DNA of 64,000 nucleotides from Kistimonas sp964291485 (GCA_964291485.2 OZ220224.1:2356001-2420000), one strand, 5' to 3'. Positions 9,274-18,536 are shown, numbered from the stretch's first letter. Program-made: numbers and translations. The notes: generated by a model not told the origin, from the letters alone.

Positions 9274-9945
9274 ATGTTATTTGACGCAGACACTTTTCAG
9301 GCATGTTCTACGCGAAATGGGCGTTCCCGCGTCAAGATATGTGGTTTGCGGAATCCCGAGATGGCCAGTGTGGCGGTGGACGCTGGTGCTGATGCCATTG
9401 GGCTTATGTTCTATGCGCCCAGTCCTCGCGCTGTGACACCTGAAGAGGCAAGCCGAATTGCGGCTGAAGTGAAAGGAAAAGTCTCCATTGTCGGGGTGTT
9501 TGTTAACCCGACGGCGGCCTGGTTAGACGAAGTGCTGGCTCGCGTTCCGCTGGATGCTATTCAGTTTCATGGCGATGAAGAAGATGACTTCTGCCGGCAG
9601 TGGGGATTGCCCTATATCAAGGCACTTCGCCTGCGTCAGGATGAGGATTATGCCGCAGTAAGTGATGCCTGGCCGGGTGCCAGTGCATTCCTGGTCGACA
9701 GCTACAATCCTTATGCATTTGGTGGAACCGGTGAATTGTGTGACTGGGGTTTAATCCCTGAAGGACTGACCTGTCCGGTCATGCTGGCCGGTGGATTGCG
9801 GCCTGACAATATCGGTGAGGCCATCACCCAGGTGAAACCCTGGTGTGTGGATGTGAGCAGTGGTGTTGAGTGTGAAAAAGGCATTAAGGATGCAGCCCTT
9901 ATCAGGGCATTCATGAGAGAGGTAGATAATGTCTCTGGAGACTGA
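9274..9945 (+). CDS. trpF: Phosphoribosylanthranilate isomerase
   Basis: TrpF performs the Amadori rearrangement of phosphoribosylanthranilate in tryptophan synthesis. VKICGLRN (general-base Cys) and DAIQFHGDE mark the TIM-barrel active site, with the phosphate-binding segment PVMLAGGLRPDNI near the end. The protein has 223 residues, slightly long because of about 14 residues before the conserved start. The ATG at 9274 has AGGG five bases upstream. Its last 17 bases overlap trpB, indicating coupled translation. Confidence 0.95.
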   Translation: MLFDADTFQACSTRNGRSRVKICGLRNPEMASVAVDAGADAIGLMFYAPSPRAVTPEEASRIAAEVKGKVSIVGVFVNPTAAWLDEVLARVPLDAIQFHGDEEDDFCRQWGLPYIKALRLRQDEDYAAVSDAWPGASAFLVDSYNPYAFGGTGELCDWGLIPEGLTCPVMLAGGLRPDNIGEAITQVKPWCVDVSSGVECEKGIKDAALIRAFMREVDNVSGD

Positions 9946-11146
9946 GAAAACCCGTTACAGCATGCCGGATCAGCGGGGCTACTTTGGCCCATTCGGTGGA
10001 CGATTTTCCCCCGAAACCCTGATTCCTGCGGTGCAGGAGCTGGAAGAAGCCTTTGAAACCTATATCAAGGATCCAGTGTTCCTGGAAGAAATGGACAAGG
10101 ATTTCGCTCATTATGTCGGGCGTCCTTCACCACTCTATCATGCTGAACGATGGTCGGGTCTTCTGGGTGGCGCACAGATCTACCTCAAACGTGAGGACCT
10201 TAACCATACCGGCGCTCACAAGATCAATCATGCCATTGGTCAGGCGCTGCTGGCGCGGCGGATGGGCAAAACCCGGATTATCGCCGAAACCGGTGCTGGT
10301 CAGCATGGTGTTGCGACGGCCACAGTGGCAGCCCGGTTGGGTCTGGAATGCGTCGTTTACATGGGCGCTGAAGATGTGCGGCGACAGGCGCTCAATGTGT
10401 ATCGTATGAAACTGCTCGGGGCGGAGGTTGTCCCGGTAGTGGCGGGTGCCAAAACCCTGAAAGATGCGATCAACGAAGCCATGCGAGACTGGGTCACCAA
10501 CATCGATAATACGTTCTATCTGTTGGGTACGGTGGTTGGTCCTCATCCTTATCCTAAAATGGTGCGCACTTTCCAGAGCATTATTGGGCGTGAAGCCAGG
10601 AAACAGTGTTTGGAGATGACTGGCAGGCTGCCTGATGCACTGGTGGCTTGTGTCGGCGGTGGTTCCAACGCCATGGGGCTTTTTCATCCGTTTATTGATG
10701 ACACTGCCATCAAAATCTACGGTGTGGAAGCCGGAGGCGAAGGTATTGAATCCGGCCGTCATGCAGCCCGTCTGAGCGCGGGACGTCGCGGTGTTCTTCA
10801 CGGCAATCGAACCTACATCATGTCCGATGATGCTGGTCAGATTATTGAAAGTCATTCGGTCTCTGCCGGGCTGGATTATCCCGGTGTAGGGCCGGAACAC
10901 GCCTGGTTAAAAGAATCTGCTCGGGCTGAATATGTTCACGTCAATGATGATGAGGCCTTGTCGGCATTCCGCGACCTGACCCGCTATGAAGGTATTATGC
11001 CAGCCCTGGAAAGCAGCCATGCGCTGGCCTGGGTGAAAAAACTGGCGCCAACGATGCCGCCGGAACAGAGTATTATCGTGAACCTGTCCGGACGTGGGGA
11101 CAAAGATATCCATACCGTTGCTGAAATTGACGGCATCCAGCTGTAA
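9929..11146 (+). CDS. trpB: Tryptophan synthase beta chain
   Basis: TrpB condenses indole with serine using pyridoxal phosphate. The PLP lysine is in HTGAHKINHAIGQ, and the phosphate-binding glycines are in CVGGGSNAMGLF. It is a full-length 405-residue protein. The start lies inside the trpF end, behind the ribosome site GAGAGAGG at 9915-9922. trpA follows 15 bases after the stop, giving the normal complex-forming pair. Confidence 0.97.
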   Translation: MSLETEKTRYSMPDQRGYFGPFGGRFSPETLIPAVQELEEAFETYIKDPVFLEEMDKDFAHYVGRPSPLYHAERWSGLLGGAQIYLKREDLNHTGAHKINHAIGQALLARRMGKTRIIAETGAGQHGVATATVAARLGLECVVYMGAEDVRRQALNVYRMKLLGAEVVPVVAGAKTLKDAINEAMRDWVTNIDNTFYLLGTVVGPHPYPKMVRTFQSIIGREARKQCLEMTGRLPDALVACVGGGSNAMGLFHPFIDDTAIKIYGVEAGGEGIESGRHAARLSAGRRGVLHGNRTYIMSDDAGQIIESHSVSAGLDYPGVGPEHAWLKESARAEYVHVNDDEALSAFRDLTRYEGIMPALESSHALAWVKKLAPTMPPEQSIIVNLSGRGDKDIHTVAEIDGIQL

Positions 11147-11161
11147 GAGGGGGCAGTGATT

Positions 11162-11965
11162 ATGAGTCGTATCAAGGCATGCTTTGCCCGTCTTGAGGGT
11201 GAGGGGCGCAAGGCGCTGATCCCCTACATTACCGCAGGTGATCCGCAAAAAGACTATACGGTCAACCTGATGCTGGAAATGGCGGCGGCAGGCGCTGATG
11301 TCATTGAACTGGGGGTGCCGTTTTCTGACCCCGGGGCTGATGGCCCGGTCATACAGGCTGCCCATGAGCGCGGTGTGTCACAGGGCGTTACACTTGCTGA
11401 CGTTCTGGCAATGGTTTCCGAATTTCGTAAAACCGATAATGATACACCGGTTGCATTGATGACATACCTTAACCCGGTCGAGATCATGGGCTATGAGCCG
11501 TTTGCCCAGGCTGCAGCCGAGGCGGGTGTTGATGGCTTACTGGTGGTGGACAGTCCGCCGGAACATTCCGCCGAGCTGTTGAAAGCGCTGGGTCGCCATG
11601 AGCTGGATGCGATTTATCTGCTCGCGCCGACAACGCCTGATGAGCGTATCCGTCATATCTGTGAGGCGGCCAGCGGGTATGTCTACTATGTCTCTTTGAA
11701 AGGGGTAACCGGTGCGGCAACGTTGGATGTGGACGGTGTTCGTGAGCGTGTCGCACATATCAAGACAATGACGGAGCTCCCCGTGTGTGTGGGTTTCGGT
11801 ATACATAATGGTGATACGGCTGCGGCCATCAGCCAGGTGGCTGATGGTGTGATTGTCGGCACCGCGCTGGTTAAAACACTCACTGCAGAAGCAACGCCGG
11901 CGTTGGGCGGCAAGGCCGTAAAACAGCAGCTGGCGGAAATGCGCAGCAGAATGGATGCCTGCTAA
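11162..11965 (+). CDS. trpA: Tryptophan synthase alpha chain
   Basis: TrpA cleaves indole-3-glycerol phosphate and passes indole to TrpB. The catalytic glutamate (VIELGVPFSDPGADGPVIQ) and aspartate (LLVVDSPPEH) regions are present, as is the phosphate site near VGFGIHNGD. The ATG at 11162 is eight bases after an AAGAGGGGG ribosome site at 11145-11153. The upstream GTG at 11156 would be too close to that site. The protein has 267 residues. Confidence 0.96.
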   Translation: MSRIKACFARLEGEGRKALIPYITAGDPQKDYTVNLMLEMAAAGADVIELGVPFSDPGADGPVIQAAHERGVSQGVTLADVLAMVSEFRKTDNDTPVALMTYLNPVEIMGYEPFAQAAAEAGVDGLLVVDSPPEHSAELLKALGRHELDAIYLLAPTTPDERIRHICEAASGYVYYVSLKGVTGAATLDVDGVRERVAHIKTMTELPVCVGFGIHNGDTAAAISQVADGVIVGTALVKTLTAEATPALGGKAVKQQLAEMRSRMDAC

Positions 11966-11981
11966 CCTGTTTTCCCTGAAC

Positions 11982-12007
11982 GACCGGCATTGAAGCGGAT
12001 GCCGGTC
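11982..12007 (+). other. Hairpin between trpA and accD
   Basis: A perfect 9-bp stem (11982-11990 with 11999-12007) has an 8-base loop. No T run follows, so it is not a standard terminator. It could stabilise an mRNA end or modulate accD readthrough. Confidence 0.5.
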
Positions 12008-12046
12008 AACCAGCGAAGGACAGGCACGGGCTTACAGGAAAGGTCT

Positions 12047-12973
12047 ATGAGCAACTGGCTAGACAAGTTGATTCCATCTCTCTCCCGTATGGATGCAAAA
12101 AAGACGGGAAAAAGTAATGTGCCTGAAGGGTTATGGAAGAAGTGTGTCAAATGTGACGCCATTCTTTATCGTCCCGAGCTGGAACGTAACCAGGATGTAT
12201 GCCCGAAATGTGACCACCATATGCGTATTTCTGCGCGGGTGCGTCTGGAACGTTTTCTGGATGAATCCGAGGATCGCCTGGAAATGTTCGCCGAACTGGA
12301 GCCGGAAGACCGGTTGAAGTTCCGGGACAGTAAAAAATACAAGGATCGCCTGGTCCAGGCACAGAAGGCGACCGGCGAGAAAGACGCGGCTATCTGTTTC
12401 CGGGGCACGGTCAATGAGGTTCCGGTCGTTGCTGTAGCGTTTGAATTTGCCTTTATGGGCGGCTCCATGGGTGCCGTTGTGGGAGAGAAATTTGTCAGGG
12501 CAGGAGAATACTGCTTGGCGCATAATGTACCGCTGGTCTGTTTTTCTGCCAGTGGTGGTGCGCGGATGCAGGAGGCGTTGTTCTCTCTGATGCAGATGGC
12601 CAGAACCAGTGCCGTGCTGGAACGTATGAAGCAGGCGGGTATCCCTTTTATTTCTGTATTGACCGATCCCGTTTATGGCGGTGTTTCAGCCAGCCTTGCC
12701 ATGCTGGGCGATATTAACCTGGCGGAACCCAAGGCGCTGGTGGGATTTGCGGGTCCTCGGGTTATTGAGCAAACGGTGCGAGAGAAGCTACCGGAAGGCT
12801 TTCAGCGCAGTGAATTCCTGTTGGAGCATGGCGCGATTGATAAAATTGTCCACCGCCATGACATGAAGCCGACGATTGCCCGGATGTTATCGCGTATGCT
12901 GCGCCATCAATCGGGAGAAGTGGCTGTTGCTACAGCGCCGGATCCTGAACAGGATGCTGCTTTCGATAGCTGA
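12047..12973 (+). CDS. accD: Acetyl-CoA carboxylase carboxyltransferase beta subunit
   Basis: AccD with AccA transfers the carboxyl group from biotin to acetyl-CoA, the committed step of fatty-acid synthesis. A four-cysteine zinc ribbon is visible at Cys33, Cys36, Cys52 and Cys55, followed by the crotonase-fold core with CFSASGGARMQEAL. The ATG at 12047 follows AGGAAAGG; the open frame before it (from 11990) has no family similarity. It has 308 residues. A strong terminator follows directly. Confidence 0.97.
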   Translation: MSNWLDKLIPSLSRMDAKKTGKSNVPEGLWKKCVKCDAILYRPELERNQDVCPKCDHHMRISARVRLERFLDESEDRLEMFAELEPEDRLKFRDSKKYKDRLVQAQKATGEKDAAICFRGTVNEVPVVAVAFEFAFMGGSMGAVVGEKFVRAGEYCLAHNVPLVCFSASGGARMQEALFSLMQMARTSAVLERMKQAGIPFISVLTDPVYGGVSASLAMLGDINLAEPKALVGFAGPRVIEQTVREKLPEGFQRSEFLLEHGAIDKIVHRHDMKPTIARMLSRMLRHQSGEVAVATAPDPEQDAAFDS

Positions 12974-12981
12974 TTAATAGG

Positions 12982-13010
12982 CCTGTGGCATCTTTTGCCA
13001 CAGGTTTTTT
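12982..13010 (+). terminator. Rho-independent terminator after accD
   Basis: A perfect 9-bp stem (12982-12990 with 12996-13004) closes a 5-base loop and is followed by six T. It separates the trpFBA-accD unit from folC. Confidence 0.92.
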
Positions 13011-13071
13011 CCTCCCGAACGATTGTTTCCTGCCTTTCTTTTATTCGATTTTTTAGTGCTGGGAATGCCTT

Positions 13072-14373
13072 ATGTCATTTGATTCACTTGCTGACTGGTT
13101 GTCATGGCTGGAAGCGCAACGGCCCGAGCATGATATGGTGCTGGGGTTGGATCGCATTGGCGAAGTGGCCAGGCGATTGCTACCAGAAAAACTTTCGCCC
13201 ACGGTGATTACAGTGGCCGGTACCAATGGCAAGGGCAGTACTGTTGCCTTGTTGGATGCCATGCTGAGCGAAGGTGGTTTGACTGTTGGGGCCTACACGT
13301 CGCCTCATCTGTTGCGTTTCAATGAAAGGGTACGCATCAAGGGGGAAATAGCCTCCGATCAGCAGCTTTGCGAGGCCTTTGAACAGATCAATGCTGCGCG
13401 GGGCGATACATTTCTGACCTATTTTGAGTTTGCCACGCTGGCTGCACTGGTTATTTTCAGCAAAAGCGCCCTAGATGTCCTTTTGTTAGAAGTGGGACTG
13501 GGTGGCAGACTGGATGCTGTAAATATCATTGAGCCTGATGTTGCGATTGTTACCACTGTTGCACTGGATCATCAGCAGTGGCTGGGCGACGATATAGAGA
13601 CGATTGCTGCAGAAAAAGCAGGCATTTACCGGAGTGAGAAACCGGCATTGTTCGGTGATTTTCCGGTACCAGAAAGCCTGCTGTCTGTGATTGATAAAAT
13701 TGGAGCGCAATCATTCCTGCGGGAAAACGATTTTGCCATCGAACGTAGCAACAAAGGGTTAATCTTCCGAGGCACAGGTTCTGCGGGGGAAAAGGTGACT
13801 TTGTCCGGTCTGGTTGAGCCTGAGCTGCCGTTGACCAGTGTGGCCTGCGCCCTTGAGGCTATTCAGCTGTTGCCGTATGAGATATCTGTGCCGGCCATAA
13901 ATGCAGGTTTGACCAAAGTGTCTGTCACTGGCCGCATGCAGAAACTTCAGGTAAAACGTCGGCAGGATGGCAGAGATGTAACAGTCATTCTGGATGTTGC
14001 GCATAATCCTCAGGCTGCACAGTATCTCGCCGAGCGTCTGAAGGCTTTAATGTCGAACCAGCGTTTAACCGCCGTGTTGGCCATGTTGGACGACAAGGAT
14101 TTTGGCAGTGTCGTGAATGGGTTTGATAACGTATTCGCGGAATGGCACGTGGCGGCTGTCAGTTATGGATCACGGGCACTGCCGGCAGAAACGCTGGCGG
14201 ATCACCTGATTAGTCGTGGGCAGCGAGTTCAATGTCATGACACAGTGGCCGATGCTTTAGATGCAGCGCTGGAAGTGGACGATGACACCAATACCGTGGT
14301 GGTATTCGGTTCGTTTTATACGGTTTCGGAGAGTCTTCAGCACCTGCAGGATGGACAACGTCACGCAGTATGA
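13072..14373 (+). CDS. folC: Bifunctional dihydrofolate synthase/folylpolyglutamate synthase
   Basis: FolC adds glutamate to dihydropteroate and then to folates. The Mur-ligase-type ATP loop is AGTNGKGSTVALLDAML. The second conserved element is LEVGLGGRLDAVNII, and the C-terminal domain carries VILDVAHNPQAAQYLA. It has 433 residues, the family size. It lies between accD and the SPOR-domain gene, as in many gammaproteobacteria. Confidence 0.95.
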   Translation: MSFDSLADWLSWLEAQRPEHDMVLGLDRIGEVARRLLPEKLSPTVITVAGTNGKGSTVALLDAMLSEGGLTVGAYTSPHLLRFNERVRIKGEIASDQQLCEAFEQINAARGDTFLTYFEFATLAALVIFSKSALDVLLLEVGLGGRLDAVNIIEPDVAIVTTVALDHQQWLGDDIETIAAEKAGIYRSEKPALFGDFPVPESLLSVIDKIGAQSFLRENDFAIERSNKGLIFRGTGSAGEKVTLSGLVEPELPLTSVACALEAIQLLPYEISVPAINAGLTKVSVTGRMQKLQVKRRQDGRDVTVILDVAHNPQAAQYLAERLKALMSNQRLTAVLAMLDDKDFGSVVNGFDNVFAEWHVAAVSYGSRALPAETLADHLISRGQRVQCHDTVADALDAALEVDDDTNTVVVFGSFYTVSESLQHLQDGQRHAV

Positions 14374-14445
14374 ATGACAGGCTCCAATTTTGTGTAGGAA
14401 ACCGGTTAGAATGGCCGGGTTTGCTCAATGAGGCTGGCAGCAACC

Positions 14446-14952
14446 ATGGAACTGGCTAAGAAACAACGTATTACCGGGGCGGCCGTGCTGGTAGCGGCAG
14501 GGCTATTGCTCTATCCGTTGCTGTTTGATGATGCGGTCTTCCGGGATGATGAAGCTGCCCAGATCGCGCCGCCATTGCCAGTGCCCGAAGTCCCGGTCTA
14601 CGTGGCGGATATTGAGCGGCCTCTGCCGGCACTACCCGCAGAGCCGGTGGATGATGAGGAGCTGACGGCAAAGGATAACACTGTACCTGAGTTGAGTGCT
14701 GATCTCATGCCTGTCACCTGGACATTGCAGCTGGCGGCCTTTGTTCAAAAAGAAAACGCGGTCGCCCTCAGGGACAGGCTGCGTAAAGACGGCTACCGTG
14801 CCTACCTGCGTACGGTGACATTGTCTGACGGACAATCCGTCGTACGTGTCTATGTTGGCCCTGAACTGGTGCGTAACAAGGCAGAAACCCTTCTGACTGA
14901 GCTTGATAAGGGCTATGAGCTGGAAGGTCTGGTCGTAAGGTATCGCCCGTGA
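14446..14952 (+). CDS. dedD: SPOR-domain cell-division protein (DedD-like)
   Basis: This is a single-pass inner-membrane protein with a cytoplasmic KKQR stretch, one membrane helix (about residues 8-26), a proline-rich linker and a C-terminal SPOR domain (about 90-168, WTLQLAAFVQKENAVALRDR). SPOR domains bind denuded septal peptidoglycan; DedD promotes constriction. I chose ATG 14446 (MELAKKQRITGAAVLV, 168 aa) because it matches DedD N-termini. ATG 14428 in the same frame adds six residues and cannot be excluded. The order folC-dedD-cvpA-purF is conserved in gammaproteobacteria. Confidence 0.85.
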   Translation: MELAKKQRITGAAVLVAAGLLLYPLLFDDAVFRDDEAAQIAPPLPVPEVPVYVADIERPLPALPAEPVDDEELTAKDNTVPELSADLMPVTWTLQLAAFVQKENAVALRDRLRKDGYRAYLRTVTLSDGQSVVRVYVGPELVRNKAETLLTELDKGYELEGLVVRYRP

Positions 14953-15030
14953 TCGCGCTATAAGGGCTTATCGCGGGCAGAGTCTCTATCATTCACGCTT
15001 GTCTCTTTGTTAGAATCCCTTGCCATGCAG

Positions 15031-15055
15031 TACAGGGCAAATCATCCGCCCTGTA
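15031..15055 (+). other. Hairpin in the cvpA upstream region
   Basis: A perfect 8-bp stem (15031-15038 with 15048-15055) has a 9-base loop, about 80 bases before cvpA and with no T run. Another inverted pair (TATAAG/CTTAT) follows dedD near 14956. These may be attenuation or mRNA-end structures. Confidence 0.4.
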
Positions 15056-15137
15056 GTGTAATTCACACTCTTTTAGCGATGGGGCACCACAGGGCTTGGT
15101 GGCCTGTGCGGTGTTAGTGCCCGACAGGATCTTACTT

Positions 15138-15635
15138 ATGGCGTTTACCTGGGTTGACTGGGTTATTGTAGGGATTGCAGTCATTTCCAGCCTGATTAGC
15201 CTTCGCCGGGGTTTTTTCAGGGAAGTGTTATCACTGTTGACCTGGATTGCGGCGGTGATTATCGCCTGGTTGTTCAGTGGTTCCCTCTCGCTGTTATTTG
15301 CGAATTATATTGAAACGCCTTCGCTGCGCGTCATTGTCGCCGCCGCCATTCTCTTCATTTTGACCCTCATTACAGGCGGCATTATCAATACCCTGATTGG
15401 CAAGCTGGTGGAATTTTCCGGCCTGACCGGCACTGACCGCTCCCTGGGTATGGTATTTGGCGCACTGCGCGGTGGTTTGCTGGTGGTGACTCTGGTGGGA
15501 ATCGCTTCCTACCTGCCGGTCCAGCAGGATGCGTGGTGGCGTGATTCAGTACTGGTTCCCCATTTTGAACTGGTGGCTGAATGGTCGAAATCAATGGTAT
15601 TTGATTGGATGGCGCCGGTGGTTAACAATCGTTGA
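15138..15635 (+). CDS. cvpA: CvpA family membrane protein
   Basis: CvpA is a four-helix inner-membrane protein named for its need in colicin V production, with wider roles in envelope homeostasis. The 165-residue protein has four hydrophobic segments (about 8-25, 30-52, 65-85, 102-122), with the conserved SLRRGFFREVLSL between the first two. The ATG at 15138 is eight bases after AGGA; the 14 upstream codons of open frame look non-coding. It sits 59 bases before purF, the usual purine-regulated pair. Confidence 0.93.
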   Translation: MAFTWVDWVIVGIAVISSLISLRRGFFREVLSLLTWIAAVIIAWLFSGSLSLLFANYIETPSLRVIVAAAILFILTLITGGIINTLIGKLVEFSGLTGTDRSLGMVFGALRGGLLVVTLVGIASYLPVQQDAWWRDSVLVPHFELVAEWSKSMVFDWMAPVVNNR

Positions 15636-15694
15636 CTACCGGCGTCCTGCATACGGTTTGTTAGTCATTGTTTGCAAGTGATGAGGAAATCTGA

Positions 15695-17209
15695 ATGTGC
15701 GGTATTGTCGGAATCTCGGCCTCCAGCCATGTCAACCAGGCGCTGTTTGATGCGCTGACGGTGCTTCAGCACCGGGGGCAGGATGCTGCCGGCATCGTGA
15801 CCTGTCATGAAGGACGGTTCTTCATGCGCAAGGATAACGGGCTGGTCAAGGATGTCTTTCGCACCCGGCATATGAAACTGCTGGAGGGCCGCACCGGTAT
15901 CGGCCATGTCCGTTACCCGACGGCCGGCTCTTCCAGTTCGGCCGAGGCGCAACCGTTTTATGTCAACTCGCCCTATGGTATTGCACTGGCCCATAACGGT
16001 AATCTCACCAATGCCGATGCCATCAAGGAACATCTCTTCCGCACTGAACTCCGCCACATCAACACCAGCTCCGACTCCGAAATCCTCCTGAATGTATTTG
16101 CCCATGAATTGCAACGGCAGGGTAAGCTGTCAGCGACACCTGACGATATTTTTACGGCGGTTGAGCAGGTATATGGTCGTTGTGAAGGGGGCTATTCGGT
16201 TGTCGCCGTGATCAATGGCTATGGTGTGGTCGGTTTTCGTGATCCCAACGGTATTCGTCCACTGGTGTTTGGTGAGCGGGATACGGCCGATGGCAAGGAG
16301 TACATGATTGCCTCCGAATCCGTGGCGCTGGACGTTCTGGGCTTCAAGCTGGTGCGTGATGTTAGGCCAGGTGAAGCGGTTTATATTGACCAGGATCGCC
16401 AGCTGCATACGCGTCAGTGTGCAACTGAAGCGACTTGTACGCCGTGTATTTTTGAGTACGTCTATTTTGCCCGTCCTGATTCGATTCTGGATAAAGTGTC
16501 CGTCTATAAGTCCCGTATTCGCATGGGACAGAAGCTGGCGGACAAGATACTGGCAGAATTCCCTGATCACGATATTGATGTGGTTATGCCCATTCCGGAT
16601 ACCAGCCGAACCGCTGCACTGGAACTGGCGACGCGTCTTGGCGTCAGTTATCGCGAAGGTTTCGTTAAGAACCGCTACATTGGCCGGACCTTCATTATGC
16701 CGGGGCAGACCCAGCGCAAGAAGTCGGTTCGCCAGAAATTGAATGCCATTGATCTCGAGTTCAAGGGCAAGAATGTCTTGCTGGTGGACGACTCCATTGT
16801 ACGTGGTACTACCTGTAAACAGATTATTGAGATGGCACGTGATGCGGGTGCAAAGAAAGTCTATTTCTGCTCCGCTGCACCGGCCGTGCGTTTTCCGAAT
16901 GTCTACGGGATCGATATGCCCACGGCCAGTGAACTGATTGCGCATGGTCAGAGCGATGAGGAAGTTTGCCAGCAGATTGGCGCTGACTGGTTGATTTATC
17001 AGGAGCTCAATGATCTGATTGAGGCGGTTCGGGCAGGCAATCCGGACTTGAGCGCATTTGACTGTTCGGTCTTTGATGGAAAATACCTGACAGGTCATAT
17101 TGATGAAGTTTATCTGAATCAGCTGGCCATGCAGCGCAGCGACAGCGCCAAGACGGAGCGCGAGGCACGCGAAAACGCGGTCATCGATATGCATAACGAA
17201 TCGGCCTGA
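15695..17209 (+). CDS. purF: Amidophosphoribosyltransferase
   Basis: PurF makes phosphoribosylamine from PRPP and glutamine, the first committed purine step. Cys2 (MCGIVGI) is the N-terminal glutaminase nucleophile exposed after Met removal. The glutamine channel motif NGNLTNA and the PRPP loop VLLVDDSIVRGTT are intact. It has 504 residues. GAGGA lies a few bases before the ATG. It follows cvpA and is followed by a large hairpin and metZ. Confidence 0.97.
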   Translation: MCGIVGISASSHVNQALFDALTVLQHRGQDAAGIVTCHEGRFFMRKDNGLVKDVFRTRHMKLLEGRTGIGHVRYPTAGSSSSAEAQPFYVNSPYGIALAHNGNLTNADAIKEHLFRTELRHINTSSDSEILLNVFAHELQRQGKLSATPDDIFTAVEQVYGRCEGGYSVVAVINGYGVVGFRDPNGIRPLVFGERDTADGKEYMIASESVALDVLGFKLVRDVRPGEAVYIDQDRQLHTRQCATEATCTPCIFEYVYFARPDSILDKVSVYKSRIRMGQKLADKILAEFPDHDIDVVMPIPDTSRTAALELATRLGVSYREGFVKNRYIGRTFIMPGQTQRKKSVRQKLNAIDLEFKGKNVLLVDDSIVRGTTCKQIIEMARDAGAKKVYFCSAAPAVRFPNVYGIDMPTASELIAHGQSDEEVCQQIGADWLIYQELNDLIEAVRAGNPDLSAFDCSVFDGKYLTGHIDEVYLNQLAMQRSDSAKTEREARENAVIDMHNESA

Positions 17210-17215
17210 CGCACT

Positions 17216-17273
17216 GGATTTGCCGAACAGGAGGAAACCGGGCCGTCCGCCCGGTTTGAGGATCGGCAAATCC
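17216..17273 (+). promoter_or_regulatory. Two-tier inverted repeat between purF and metZ
   Basis: An outer perfect 11-bp stem (17216-17226 with 17263-17273) encloses an interior loop. Inside is a second perfect 9-bp stem (17235-17243 with 17249-17257) with a 5-base loop. No T run follows, and the structure ends 29 bases before metZ. It could be a processed mRNA end, an attenuator or a metZ leader element. It resembles no SAM or SAH riboswitch that I can recognise. Confidence 0.6.
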
Positions 17274-17302
17274 CTCATCCGACACGCAGTATCAGGATCA
17301 CT

Positions 17303-18520
17303 ATGAACGATAATAACGATAGCGCGCCGGTCGGCAGCGAACTCTTAGAGGCGGACTTTGAAACTCTGGCGGTCCGGGCCGGTATCACCCGCTCCGCTGA
17401 GCGTGAACACAGTGAAGCCTTGTTTCTCAGCTCCAGTTTTACCTATGAATCGGCGGCCCAGGCCCAGGCGGTTTTTGCCGGTGATGAGCCGGGTAATGTC
17501 TATTCCCGTTATACCAATCCAACGGTTCGAATGTTCGAAGAGCGCATGGCCGCCCTGGAAGGGGGCGAGCGAGCCTGCGCGACAGCATCGGGTATGGCTG
17601 CCATTCTGGGCGTCTGCATGGCGGTATTGAAGGCCGGGGACCACGTGGTGTGCTCTCGCAGTGTTTTTGGTACCACTGTTACTCTGTTTGCCAAGTATAT
17701 GGATCGTTTTGGGGTCAGTACCACGTTTGTGGATCTGGTCGACATTGAGCAGTGGCAGGATGCAATCCGGCCGGAAACCCGGTTACTGTTCCTGGAAACC
17801 CCTTCGAATCCCCTGGGGGAAGTGGCTGATCTTGAAGCCATCAGTCGTCTTGCCCGTGAGCAGGGAGCATTGTTAGCCGTAGATAACTGCTTCTGTACGC
17901 CGGCTTTGCAGCGCCCGTTGTCACTGGGTGCTGATGTCGTGATCCATTCAGCGACCAAGTACATTGATGGACAGGGGCGCTGTTTAGGCGGTGTTGTTGT
18001 CGGCAATGCCAGTGTTGTCGATGAGGTGAATATCTGGCAAAGGGCCGCGGGCGCCACACTGAGTCCCTTTAATGCCTGGGTTTTCCTGAAAGGACTGGAA
18101 ACCCTTAAGTTGCGTATGGATGCACATTGTCGCAATGCCGGCTTGCTTGCCGAGTGGCTGCAGTCCCAGAATGGTGTGAAGAAAGTCCATTATTGCGGCT
18201 TGCCGGAGCATCCCGGGCATGTGTTGGCACAAAAACAACAATCTGGCTTTGGCGGTGTTCTGGCGTTTGAAGTGGAAGGTGGTCGCGAGGCTGCCTGGCA
18301 GGTCATCGACAGTGTTAGGATCATTTCCAGAACCGCCAATCTCGGTGATGCGAAGAGCACGATTACTCACCCTGCAACCACTACGCATTGTCGGCTGAGT
18401 GATGAAGATAAGCGTCGTGCCGGCATCAGTGAAAACCTGATTCGCGTCGCGGTCGGTTTGGAGGCAGTGGAAGATCTCATGAAAGACCTTGCCCGTGGAT
18501 TACAGCGTTTGAAGGGCTGA
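17303..18520 (+). CDS. metZ: O-succinylhomoserine sulfhydrylase
   Basis: This PLP-dependent Cys/Met-metabolism enzyme makes homocysteine directly from O-succinylhomoserine and sulfide. The PLP lysine is at about residue 219 in HSATKYIDGQGRCLGG, and the cofactor-binding segment ACATASGMAAI is present. At 405 residues it matches MetZ. Its place after purF matches Pseudomonas, which favours MetZ over cystathionine gamma-synthase, although family members are hard to separate by sequence alone. Confidence 0.92.
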   Translation: MNDNNDSAPVGSELLEADFETLAVRAGITRSAEREHSEALFLSSSFTYESAAQAQAVFAGDEPGNVYSRYTNPTVRMFEERMAALEGGERACATASGMAAILGVCMAVLKAGDHVVCSRSVFGTTVTLFAKYMDRFGVSTTFVDLVDIEQWQDAIRPETRLLFLETPSNPLGEVADLEAISRLAREQGALLAVDNCFCTPALQRPLSLGADVVIHSATKYIDGQGRCLGGVVVGNASVVDEVNIWQRAAGATLSPFNAWVFLKGLETLKLRMDAHCRNAGLLAEWLQSQNGVKKVHYCGLPEHPGHVLAQKQQSGFGGVLAFEVEGGREAAWQVIDSVRIISRTANLGDAKSTITHPATTTHCRLSDEDKRRAGISENLIRVAVGLEAVEDLMKDLARGLQRLKG

Positions 18521-18536
18521 ACTGGGGTAATGTGCT

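Noticed and set aside
16130..17278. 382-codon antisense frame inside purF
   Set aside because: It is a codon-bias shadow of purF with no family similarity and would cover the purF active-site coding region.
17216..17302. Known SAM/SAH riboswitch before metZ
   Set aside because: I could not match the loops or junctions of SAM-I, SAM-II or SAH families; it is two stacked stems rather than a junction or pseudoknot that I can define.
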